A stretch of DNA of 28,737 bases, taken from a bacterium UBP2_UBA5202. Lineage in GTDB: Bacteria; Edwardsbacteria; AC1; EtOH8. The stretch spans positions 1 through 28,737 of the forward strand of contig DHVS01000040.1 of the NCBI GenBank assembly GCA_002412795.1, read 5' to 3'. Positions 15,268-20,790 of the stretch are shown piece by piece. Made by a program: the position numbers and the translations under genes. The stretch's first letter is position 1. Every line of letters begins with the position of its first letter. Under the pieces are notes generated by a model. It was not told where the DNA came from. It saw only the letters and a program-made list of their open reading frames with translations, and made no database searches.

Positions 15268-15279
15268 ATCTTAATAACC

Positions 15280-15330
15280 TCTCCCTCTTTCCCTCCCCTC
15301 GAGGGGAGGGATGCCGCAAGGCAAGGAGGG
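15280..15330. repeat. C/T-rich palindromic repeat
   Basis: Contains the perfect 20-bp palindrome CCCTCCCCTCGAGGGGAGGG at 15291-15310, flanked by CCTCTCCCTCTTT on the left and GCAAGGAGGGGACGG on the right. It belongs to the same family as 4478-4560. It lies between two converging genes. Confidence 0.65.
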
Positions 15331-15336
15331 GACGGC

Positions 15337-15906
15337 CTAAAATCCACCTCTCAGTACTTCTTTCAACAATCCCTTCTTGCCCATCCCGTATATGGCGCAG
15401 CCTTGGGCCCGGCCCTCATATACGTCCAGCGGCACATAAACGATCTGTCCGGGCTTGAAGGCTTTCCAGTCCGGGGGCTCAAGCTCTGATTCGCCCACCA
15501 CCGGATCCAGATGGTTGAACGGGTTGCGCAGCTGCCGGGATACTGCGGCAATGAACTCAAGTCCCTGGTCTTCCTCCACGGCATTGCCGGGTTTCAGGCT
15601 TAACGGGTAATAGCCGGTTTCCACCGCCATCTGGTCCAGGGCCACCAGCAGCTGCCTCATGTTACTCTTGACAATGGCTTCACGGGCCAGGTTCACCTGC
15701 ATGGTGTACAGCCGGTACTGGGGAATGACGAAGAAGAGACTGCTGATGGCCAGGGCCGCGATGATCAGCAGGCAGCCCAGGCCCTGCCCGGGCCGGTAGA
15801 GCAGTTGCCAGAGGCTCTTTTTGTTAAGCTCGGGCAAAAGGCCGGTGCACTGGGTGCAGCACCTGGCCGCGGGATCATTTAGTGTGCCGCAGTGTGGGCA
15901 GTACAT
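15337..15906 (-). CDS. zinc-ribbon, membrane-anchored pilin-like protein
   Basis: A 189-residue protein. An N-terminal zinc ribbon (residues 1-20: MYCPHCGTLNDPAARCCTQC, two CxxC-type knuckles) is followed by a transmembrane helix (about 42-62). An extracytoplasmic domain then begins with REAIVKSNMRQLLVALDQMAVETGYYP, the N-terminal helix and turn typical of type II secretion pseudopilins such as GspG. There is no prepilin peptidase site ahead of the hydrophobic segment; the zinc ribbon sits there instead, so it is not processed like a true pilin. The function is unknown. The start is backed by AAGGA 8 nt upstream. It is the last - strand gene before the convergent terminator. Confidence 0.72.
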   Translation of the reverse strand: MYCPHCGTLNDPAARCCTQCTGLLPELNKKSLWQLLYRPGQGLGCLLIIAALAISSLFFVIPQYRLYTMQVNLAREAIVKSNMRQLLVALDQMAVETGYYPLSLKPGNAVEEDQGLEFIAAVSRQLRNPFNHLDPVVGESELEPPDWKAFKPGQIVYVPLDVYEGRAQGCAIYGMGKKGLLKEVLRGGF

Positions 15907-15930
15907 AGTTTATCCTTGGGTTAATATCAG

Positions 15931-15984
15931 GCCTCCGCTTAAGGCGGAGGCTTCTTTTATGTCATTCCCGATTTGATCGGGAAT
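15931..15984. repeat. two hairpins at the island boundary
   Basis: GCCTCCGC (15931-15938) pairs with GCGGAGGC (15944-15951) and is followed on the + strand by TTCTTTT, a terminator-like shape. Immediately after it ATTCCCGAT (15964-15972) pairs with ATCGGGAAT (15976-15984), within GTCATTCCCG...CGGGAATCCAGG, a very common type of dispersed bacterial repeat. They mark the edge between ordinary chromosome and the cassette-like region to the right. Confidence 0.65.
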
Positions 15985-16070
15985 CCAGGCTGGGATGAGC
16001 GGCGTTGGTATTTACTTGGATTTATGTGTAAAACGCATATTCCCGTTAAAAGAGGGCGTATATGGGCATT

Positions 16071-16397
16071 TTAACCCCAAAAACAGCCGTGCGGGTCATT
16101 CTGCAGCAACCGGAAAAAAGTCTGGAGGCTGGGGCACTCCGGCTGGGGTCCGTAGGCTTCCCATTTACCAGTGGCCTGTTGCCAATATATCTTCCAGATG
16201 TCTTTGGATTTGATGTATTTGGCTTTGGCCACCGGGTTGTCTGTTGTCTTGGCGGAGTCCCTCCAGCAGGGCCTTATTTCGTGGATCGTTAGGGTGTTGT
16301 TTTTTAAACAATAGCTAATGTCCACTTTGTTCCGGATATTGGCCGGGGGCCTTATGGAATCTATAAAGGTTTGTATTTCTTGTTCCAGTGTTTGCAT
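16071..16397 (-). CDS. DUF3024 family protein (third putative cassette gene)
   Basis: A 108-residue soluble protein. The pattern KAKYIKSKDIWKIYWQQATGKWEAY (given here in part as DIWKIYWQ...KWEAY), together with the early IRPPANIRNKVDISY, identifies the DUF3024 family, small proteins of unknown function often found in accessory regions. The ATG at 16397 lies 28 nt after the GTTAGCC core of the attC-like hairpin at 16425-16479 (reading the - strand), as expected for a gene cassette. No strong Shine-Dalgarno is visible. No clear attC follows the gene: the 80 bp after its stop hold only weak repeats. Confidence 0.78.
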   Translation of the reverse strand: MQTLEQEIQTFIDSIRPPANIRNKVDISYCLKNNTLTIHEIRPCWRDSAKTTDNPVAKAKYIKSKDIWKIYWQQATGKWEAYGPQPECPSLQTFFRLLQNDPHGCFWG

Positions 16398-16424
16398 GGT
16401 TGGTTTAACTTATAGGATTGTTTT

Positions 16425-16479
16425 GGCTAACGGTTGAGGCCATGTGCCGTTTTAATGGCATATAGCCTGTGTTGTCGGT
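16425..16479 (-). other. attC-like recombination site 2
   Basis: Read on the - strand: ACCGACAAC, 2-nt spacer, arm AGGCTATATGCC, loop, arm GGCACATGGCCT (10 of 12 bp pair), 5-nt spacer CAACC, core GTTAGCC. Layout and the 5-nt spacer before the core match the better site at 17151-17252, and both begin CCGAYAACA. The core deviates from GTTRRRY at one position and the outer boxes pair poorly, so confidence is moderate. Confidence 0.5.
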
Positions 16480-16569
16480 TGGGTTTTTGAGTTTTTCATT
16501 TTCCCGCACTTTTTCTTTAACGCCACGTCTCAGCCACGCGACCGACTACCGTTGTCTAAATGAAATCGA

Positions 16570-17136
16570 TTACCGTGGTGGCACGTCGGCTGCAGGCGCT
16601 TTATTGGGCCGCCCGGTTAACACCGACAGCGATAGCGCCTCTCTCGTTTTGTTGAGGACACCTCCTGGCATGATGTCGATTCTCTTAACAACCGATTTCA
16701 GAACAGCAAATGTGAAGCAGGTTGCCGTTGCAATCGGAACGTGAGGAGGCGGACCGGTATCCCATACGATAGCCGCCTTTAATACCCCATTTTCGGGCCC
16801 AGTGATATGGATCGACGGCTTTCCACCAGTCCCAATCACCTCATACATCGTGACGACCGCTTCGTCCCGAAAGTCGATGCTCAAATCCATGATGGATTGG
16901 CGCCATATGTCAGGTGCCTGGGACCCACGACATTCTTCCTTTAACTCAGTGTATAGTTCCTCCAATTTGTCTTCGGAGTCAATAACGACGTAACTATTCG
17001 CACCGCACGGGAGGCATGCTCCAGTCACCTGAAGTACCCTATACGCGGCCTTTGGCGACCGCGCGCAACTAGGTTCGCCGAAAGGGTGAAAGCAGGCCAC
17101 TATAACACAATAGACAATTAACGATCGAAACGGCAT
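16570..17136 (-). CDS. secreted protein, possibly PrcB-like (second putative cassette gene)
   Basis: A 188-residue protein with a signal peptide (MPFRSLIVYCVIVACFHPF, then a likely cut before about residue 25). The mature part has SYVVIDSEDKLEELYTEL, then DFRDEAVVTMYEVIGTGGKPS and a closing ATCFTFAVLKSVVKRIDI. The order 'VVI.s...L..L', 'DF..E.VV.....GTGG' and a final hydrophobic strand resembles the PrcB-type domain, but this is a weak match by eye. ATG 17136 was chosen because GGAGGAAAG is right upstream; the frame extends further but only into the attC site. The start codon lies 14 nt after the GTTAGGC core of attC-like site 1, as in integron cassettes. The C-terminal ~25 residues look disordered. 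Confidence 0.65.
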   Translation of the reverse strand: MPFRSLIVYCVIVACFHPFGEPSCARSPKAAYRVLQVTGACLPCGANSYVVIDSEDKLEELYTELKEECRGSQAPDIWRQSIMDLSIDFRDEAVVTMYEVIGTGGKPSIHITGPENGVLKAAIVWDTGPPPHVPIATATCFTFAVLKSVVKRIDIMPGGVLNKTREALSLSVLTGRPNKAPAADVPPR

Positions 17137-17150
17137 CTTTCCTCCTTGCG

Positions 17151-17252
17151 GCCTAACGTTCCGCGTGTAGCCGAAGTTGCCGGAGCTTACTCGCGGTGGC
17201 AATTTGGGAGAGGGCGGTACTCAGCCCGAACCGGCTACACGCTGTTATCGGC
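17151..17252 (-). other. attC-like recombination site 1
   Basis: Read on the - strand: GCCGATAAC, 1-nt spacer, arm GCGTGTAGCCG (17232-17242 on +), inner imperfect stem AATTGCC/GGCAACTT, arm CGGCTACACGC (17163-17173 on +, perfect 11-bp pairing), 5-nt spacer GGAAC, core GTTAGGC, which fits GTTRRRY fully. Length 102 bp. The core is followed at once by GGAGG and the ATG of the next gene. All this is the layout of an integron attC site. Confidence 0.7.
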
Positions 17253-17275
17253 TGTTTGGCGGGTCATTTCATGCA

Positions 17276-17314
17276 ATAAGAGGTAAGATATATATCTAAT
17301 ATCTTACCTCTTAT
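17276..17314 (-). terminator. 16-bp perfect stem-loop after the PTPS-like gene
   Basis: Arms at 17276-17291 (ATAAGAGGTAAGATAT) and 17299-17314 are exact complements with a 7-nt loop. It lies between the stop of the - strand PTPS-like gene and attC-like site 1, so it probably ends that gene's transcript, although the T tract is short. Confidence 0.6.
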
Positions 17315-17347
17315 TTAATATAATTCTCTTAAGTATAGTTTTAATTA

Positions 17348-17839
17348 CTAAAATTCTCTTGAAGCACAATTTAATGAAGAAGAACGGAATTCTATCTTCT
17401 TAATATTCATCTTGTCTTTCAATAATTCATAGAATACTGTGCAGAACCATTCACATGTAGATGGACCTTTACTCACAGACACCCTACTTTCTGGAAAAGA
17501 TTTAACCAATTCATGGTTGAGAGCTTTTGCTGGGGTTCCAAATCGATTTGTTGTCCCTTTCATTCCTGTTTTCTCATAACCTTGCAACACTAAATCAAGT
17601 AAGGGGTCGCCTTCCTGAAAAATCGTTCCATGATGAAAATTGTCTGCAACTGCCCAAGCTAATTTTTGTGCTTCTTTTACCGGAAAAGCATAATTGTGTT
17701 CGTTCATATCACCTTCAATTTCTAGAGTTAAATAACCCGAGTGTCCATGAAGATAACTTGCTTCTCCTGGATAATTCATAAATCTGTGTGCATATTGGAA
17801 ATCCAATTTCACAATTGATCGGTACTTGTTGTTTGGCAT
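17348..17839 (-). CDS. 6-pyruvoyl-tetrahydropterin synthase / QueD-like protein without the usual catalytic Cys (first putative cassette gene)
   Basis: A 163-residue T-fold protein. The three zinc ligands of the PTPS/QueD family are visible: His in FQYAHRF and two in YLHGHSGYLTLEIEG. In QueD and PTPS the nucleophile is the Cys of CxxxHGH; here that position is Ala (EASYLHGH). The gene may therefore catalyse a different pterin reaction or only bind pterins. The Glu near the C-terminus (STCEWF) that anchors the pterin ring appears conserved. The gene is distinctly AT-rich compared with chromosomal neighbours, has its own consensus promoter and a strong Shine-Dalgarno (AAAGGAGGAG), and no queuosine or folate genes are nearby. 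All this fits an acquired, self-sufficient cassette. Confidence 0.82.
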   Translation of the reverse strand: MPNNKYRSIVKLDFQYAHRFMNYPGEASYLHGHSGYLTLEIEGDMNEHNYAFPVKEAQKLAWAVADNFHHGTIFQEGDPLLDLVLQGYEKTGMKGTTNRFGTPAKALNHELVKSFPESRVSVSKGPSTCEWFCTVFYELLKDKMNIKKIEFRSSSLNCASREF

Positions 17840-17872
17840 AAAAAACTCCTCCTTTATTTGATTTTATCTTGA

Positions 17873-17901
17873 ATTATAATACTACAAATAATTATTGTCA
17901 A
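17873..17901 (-). promoter_or_regulatory. consensus sigma70 promoter of the PTPS-like gene
   Basis: On the - strand TTGACA (17901-17896), a 17-bp spacer and TATAAT (17878-17873): both hexamers and spacing are ideal. The start codon is at 17839, so the leader is about 30 nt and contains AAAGGAGGAG. A full-consensus promoter inside the unit makes its expression independent of the surrounding chromosome. Confidence 0.85.
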
Positions 17902-17962
17902 TCCTTAAATTGTTTCTAAAAATACAATGTTTATAGTTTCTTCCTAATCTCCCCGTCAAATT

Positions 17963-18029
17963 GCCGATAACTAGTGGGTTTACGAGGTTAATGCGCAAAC
18001 CCGCCCCGAAAAAAGGTAGATTTGCGCAT
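17963..18029 (-). other. att-like region at the recombinase-proximal end of the cassettes
   Basis: GCCGATAAC at 17963-17971 (GTTATCGGC on the - strand) repeats, in core orientation, the outer box of attC-like site 1. Next to it ATGCGCAAA (17991-17999) and TTTGCGCAT (18021-18029) form a perfect 9-bp inverted repeat, and GTGGGTTTACG can also pair with GCGCAAACCCGC. This is where an attI or a first att junction would sit, directly beyond the recombinase 3' end. Confidence 0.5.
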
Positions 18030-18057
18030 CTGTTGCGTATAATTAGTATATGAAACT

Positions 18058-18213
18058 TTATGGCAAATTGTCAAGCGGGCTTTTTATTTTTCCTATGGCC
18101 TGGTTGGAGACATGGGTGTATATTTCGGTGGTATTGGGGCTTGAATGTCCCAACAAAGCCTGTATGTATCTCAGGTCGGTGCATTGCTCCAAAAGGTGGG
18201 TTATAAAACTGTG
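18058..18213 (-). pseudogene. C-terminal remnant of a tyrosine recombinase/integrase
   Basis: Fifty-one codons and a TAA on the - strand read HSFITHLLEQCTDLRYIQAL, then LGHSSPNTTEIYTHVSNQAI and GKIKSPLDNLP. This is the conserved C-terminus of tyrosine recombinases: box II HSF-THLLE, the catalytic His of LGHSS and the nucleophile Tyr of EIYTH, ending in the SPLD.L tail seen in integron integrases and in many XerC/D-like integrases. The Arg of the upstream HxLR motif and everything before it is gone: the codons before HSF read NRDQ, and the frame beyond has no recombinase similarity. It is therefore a truncated relic. The same strand carries the three following cassette-like genes. Confidence 0.85.
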
Positions 18214-18253
18214 CTGATCACGGTTCTCCCAATGCGTGCGTAGGGATCGTTAA

Positions 18254-18289
18254 ATGTATAAACCCCCGCAACTGCGGGGGTTTATACAT
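18254..18289 (-). terminator. 36-bp palindromic terminator over the response-regulator stop codon
   Basis: Arms of 17 bp (ATGTATAAACCCCCGCA and its exact complement) surround a 2-nt centre. The stop codon TAA at 18284-18282 lies within the stem. The GC-rich core CCCCCGC/GCGGGGG and following TTTATA suit a terminator for the - strand transcript and can work in both directions. Confidence 0.8.
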
Positions 18290-18920
18290 GCTCGGCGGTG
18301 AATTTTCCCTGAGTCCACGAAAGCAGGTTTCCCAGCGCCGCTTCGTCGTTGTTCCCGTCCAGGTTCCAGGCGCTGATCCGGGAGTCGTTAATCTCCAGCA
18401 GGCCCCGGTGGCCGTCACCGGAGTCCATCTCCACGTAGCCGCTCCAGTTGCCGATGAAGAACATGTCCAGCAGACTGAAGACCGAGATGATGGACAGGTC
18501 GCCGGTGAATTTCTTGGCCTTCTGGGCGAAAAGCGTCTTGGCCTGCTCGGCCAGCTTAAGCCGCATGTCTATGGCCTTGATCAGGTCTTGGCGGCTGCAG
18601 GGCTTGGTGATATACTTGGAGGCTCCCAGCAGGTAACCCTGGATGCGGTTCTCCATGCCGGTCTTGGCGGTCAGGAAAATGAACGGGGTGCCCCGCATCC
18701 CAGGCAGTTCCTTGACCTTCTGGCATAGCTCGTAACCGTCCATCTTGGGCATCATGATGTCCGAGAGGATCAGATCAGGAGTGTTCTGCTTGGCCAGCTC
18801 AAAGGCCTCGGCGCCGTCATTGGCGGTAAAGACCTCGTAACCGTTCTTCTTAAGCTCGAACTCCATTATTTTGACGATGTTGACCTCGTCATCGGCCACT
18901 AGTATTTTATATCCCGGCAT
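18282..18920 (-). CDS. response regulator: receiver domain plus DUF4388 (PatA-type) domain
   Basis: A 212-residue cytoplasmic protein. Residues 1-120 are a CheY-like receiver: acidic pair DDE near residue 10, phosphoacceptor Asp in LILSDIMMPKMDGYEL, Thr in FIFLTAKT and Lys in ITKPCSR. After a short helical linker, residues about 130-212 (FTGDLSIISVFSLLDMF, GLLEINDSRISAWNL) match DUF4388, a domain common in delta-proteobacterial and cyanobacterial (PatA) regulators and thought to mediate protein contacts. No DNA-binding domain or histidine kinase gene is seen here. ATG 18920 was chosen over the upstream TTG because a promoter occupies 18927-18956 and would start RNA at or next to this ATG. Confidence 0.88.
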   Translation of the reverse strand: MPGYKILVADDEVNIVKIMEFELKKNGYEVFTANDGAEAFELAKQNTPDLILSDIMMPKMDGYELCQKVKELPGMRGTPFIFLTAKTGMENRIQGYLLGASKYITKPCSRQDLIKAIDMRLKLAEQAKTLFAQKAKKFTGDLSIISVFSLLDMFFIGNWSGYVEMDSGDGHRGLLEINDSRISAWNLDGNNDEAALGNLLSWTQGKFTAEHV

Positions 18921-18926
18921 GCGATT

Positions 18927-18956
18927 AGTATAAGCTAAACCCTGTATTGATGTCAA
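18927..18956 (-). promoter_or_regulatory. promoter giving a leaderless response-regulator mRNA
   Basis: On the - strand TTGACA (18956-18951), an 18-bp spacer and TATACT (18932-18927). The A of the start codon is position 18920, seven nt beyond the -10, exactly where RNA would begin. No Shine-Dalgarno precedes the ATG. Confidence 0.65.
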
Positions 18957-18963
18957 TACCTTT

Positions 18964-19875
18964 TTATATCCCGTCCAGGTTTATCTGAATGGCCGACCTA
19001 ATTTGGGGTTCGGGGCAATCCTTGTTTCCGTTTGGCAGGCAGATCTCGATCACCGTGACGCTCTCCACCGAGGAGGGGCTGGCCTGCGAAGCAGCCTGAG
19101 AAACCGGGGCCGGGGCTGAAGCCAGTTTGACCGGGGACAGTACCGCGGCAGGTTTTGCGGCCTTGTTTTTCTTGTCTGCCATCCCGGCAGAGCCAACCGC
19201 CCGGGAACTGATGGAAGAGGCCATTTCCATGCTTGTAGCCCGCTTGGCCGGAGCCGCCGCGGGGGCTTCTTTTTCCATGGAGACCCCGGCCAGGTCCATC
19301 TCCGGAGCAGCTTCCATCTTCCGGGTCTCTTGGGCAGGTGTCTCTTCATTTGCTGCTTCGGCGGGAGCTTCGGCTATGTTCAATTCCGGCGCGGCTTCCA
19401 GGCTTTGTGATCTTTGGGCCGGGGCCTGGTCCTTTGTTACCTCCGCAACTTGTGGCTGGGACATTGCCGGGGCTTGGGACAGAACGGCCTTTTCTTCTTC
19501 CGAAACAGCGCGGTACAGGCGGGGTTTGGTCAGGTCGCCGGAGACCAGCACGATGGCCAGGCTGGCCAGCGCGGCGGCAGCGGTTACCCAGCCCCAGCTG
19601 AATTTTTTAACTTCTTTCTGCGGGGCCAGTTTCTGTTGGGCGATGCGGTTGGCCACGACAGAGCCAAAGGTTTGGAAATAGCCCTCGGGCGCTTCGACAC
19701 ACTCGGCGTTATGTACTGCCGAATCCACCAGGGACAGCTCGGTCAAAACGGTTTGGCAGGCGGAGCATTGCTTTAGGTGCTGTTCCAACTCCAGCCGCTC
19801 GGTCTCCGCCAGCTGGCCGTCGTAGTAGGCGCCGATCTGCTCCGGCGTGTATTTATGTGTACCTGTGTTTTTCAT
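18964..19875 (-). CDS. anti-sigma factor with zinc-binding (ZAS) domain
   Basis: A 303-residue single-pass membrane protein that should sequester the ECF sigma factor encoded upstream. The N-terminal cytoplasmic part has the Hx3Cx2C zinc motif HLKQCSAC (His33, Cys37, Cys40). A transmembrane helix follows at about residues 94-113. The outer part (about 115-270) is a long low-complexity stretch rich in Ala, Pro, Glu and Gln with imperfect repeats of the type LEAAPELNIAEAPA and MEAAPEMDLAG. It ends in a small domain with a Cys pair (EICLPNGNKDCPEP). The extended, repetitive sensor region is unusual. A 150-bp repeat separates it from the sigma gene, its probable operon partner. Confidence 0.85.
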   Translation of the reverse strand: MKNTGTHKYTPEQIGAYYDGQLAETERLELEQHLKQCSACQTVLTELSLVDSAVHNAECVEAPEGYFQTFGSVVANRIAQQKLAPQKEVKKFSWGWVTAAAALASLAIVLVSGDLTKPRLYRAVSEEEKAVLSQAPAMSQPQVAEVTKDQAPAQRSQSLEAAPELNIAEAPAEAANEETPAQETRKMEAAPEMDLAGVSMEKEAPAAAPAKRATSMEMASSISSRAVGSAGMADKKNKAAKPAAVLSPVKLASAPAPVSQAASQASPSSVESVTVIEICLPNGNKDCPEPQIRSAIQINLDGI

Positions 19876-19892
19876 TTGTTTCTTCTTTCGTC

Positions 19893-20044
19893 ATTGCGAG
19901 AAGGTTGTTAATCCGGGCTTACGAAGCAATCCGGCTGAAAACAGTTGGACTGCTTTCGCTTTCGCTTCTCGCAAGCCTTCTTCAAGTGCCATAGCTTCAG
20001 CGAAGGCACTCGTTTGTCAGGAAGGTAGCTTGCCTCGCAGTGAC
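19893..20044. repeat. dispersed palindromic element between sigma and anti-sigma genes
   Basis: Ends CGTCATTGCGAG (19893-19904) and CTCGCAGTGACG (about 20033-20044) are complementary with one mismatch. GAAGCAATCCGGC lies inside, a signature of a widespread class of intergenic repeats. Internal sequence has further short stems. It has no coding capacity and looks like a MITE-type insertion into an operon. Confidence 0.7.
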
Positions 20045-20046
20045 GT

Positions 20047-20580
20047 TCAGAGTATCTCCTTCAGGTTTTTTCCCAGCGCCAGCCTGGCCCGGGACAGCCG
20101 CGACATCACGGTTCCGATCGGTATCTTCAGGGCCTGGCCTATCTCCTGGTACGAAAGGTCCTTGTCCACCCTCAGTTGAACCACCATCCGCTGGTCTAAT
20201 GGCAGCTTGTCTATCTCTTTTCTGATCCTTCTGCAGGCATCGTCGCTGGCGGACATTTCGGACGGGTCGGGGCCCTGGTGTTCCATGGCTTCGTCCAAGG
20301 GCGCCTGGCGCTTTTGCTTCTTCAACTGGTCGTAGCACAAATTAAGGCAGATCCGCAGCAGCCAGGTGTAAAACTTGTAATTTTGGTCGTATTGTTTTAG
20401 GGCAAAATAGGCTTTGACGAAGGTTTCCTGGGCGGCCTCGTCGGCTTGGTCGTGGTCCCGTAATATCCGGGCGGCCGCAGAGTAAACCGCCTTCTGGTAA
20501 CGGGTTACCAACAGGTTAAAGGCCGGGCTGTCTCCGGCCAGGGTCTGTTCTATAAGCGCTTGATCGGTTTGCTGTTCCAA
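20047..20580 (-). CDS. ECF-type RNA polymerase sigma factor
   Basis: A 177-residue sigma-70 family factor with only regions 2 and 4. Region 2 (about 10-85) includes RILRDHDQADEAAQETFVKA and the aromatic FYTWLLRICLNLCYDQL that melts the -10 element. Region 4 (about 115-167) has LPLDQRMVVQLRVDKDLSYQ and the helix-turn-helix IGTVMSRLSRARLALG that reads the -35. The start is a TTG at 20580: no ATG or GTG lies upstream in frame before a stop, and a later start would cut region 2. The anti-sigma gene follows on the same strand after a repeat element, a standard regulatory pair. Confidence 0.9.
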   Translation of the reverse strand: MEQQTDQALIEQTLAGDSPAFNLLVTRYQKAVYSAAARILRDHDQADEAAQETFVKAYFALKQYDQNYKFYTWLLRICLNLCYDQLKKQKRQAPLDEAMEHQGPDPSEMSASDDACRRIRKEIDKLPLDQRMVVQLRVDKDLSYQEIGQALKIPIGTVMSRLSRARLALGKNLKEIL

Positions 20581-20624
20581 GTATATACTTTCAAAAGGCT
20601 TGGTTTATTCCACTTTACCGGGGA

Positions 20625-20712
20625 TAGCCACCAAGGCACAAAGGCACCAATATTTTATCTTTCATTCTCAAACTGTAATTTATATCCTTAGTGTCTTGGT
20701 GTCTTTGTGGCA
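20625..20712. repeat. dispersed inverted repeat, copy 3 (GCCAC...GTGGC family)
   Basis: Left arm GCCACCAAGGCACAAAGGCAC and right arm GTGTCTTGGTGTCTTTGTGGC are near-complementary around an AT-rich core. Size and organisation equal copy 2 at 12679-12766. It lies between the divergent sigma-factor and thioesterase genes. Confidence 0.85.
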
Positions 20713-20790
20713 AAGTTCTTTCTTAAAACCATAATTTATAGTATAATACAAAGGCCACCGCAATTCAAGCAAAAAATAAGGAAGCGAAAC

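Larger units (their letters stand above)
17902..18281. other. gene-free stretch between cassette promoter and response regulator
   Basis: No intact gene. Going right, it holds the att-like inverted repeats (17963-18029), the recombinase remnant (18058-18213), about 40 bp of unrecognised sequence and the palindrome at 18254-18289. Together with the promoter and leader from 17840 the gap is about 440 bp. Confidence 0.7.

Noticed and set aside
15337..15906. A true type IV pilin or GspG
   Set aside because: A zinc ribbon precedes the hydrophobic helix and there is no prepilin peptidase site; only the globular start resembles pseudopilins.
15985..16070. A third attC site after the DUF3024 gene
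   Set aside because: There are TTTTAACGGG and ATATGCG fragments but no paired arms or GTTRRRY core, so I do not call a site.
15995..16292. Overlapping + strand frames opposite the DUF3024 gene
   Set aside because: Short, without Shine-Dalgarno, and opposed by a gene with a recognised family on the other strand.
18189..18281. Extending the recombinase remnant further upstream
   Set aside because: Codons before HSF (RTHWENRDQ) lack the conserved HxLR and no other frame restores it; the homologous part ends there.
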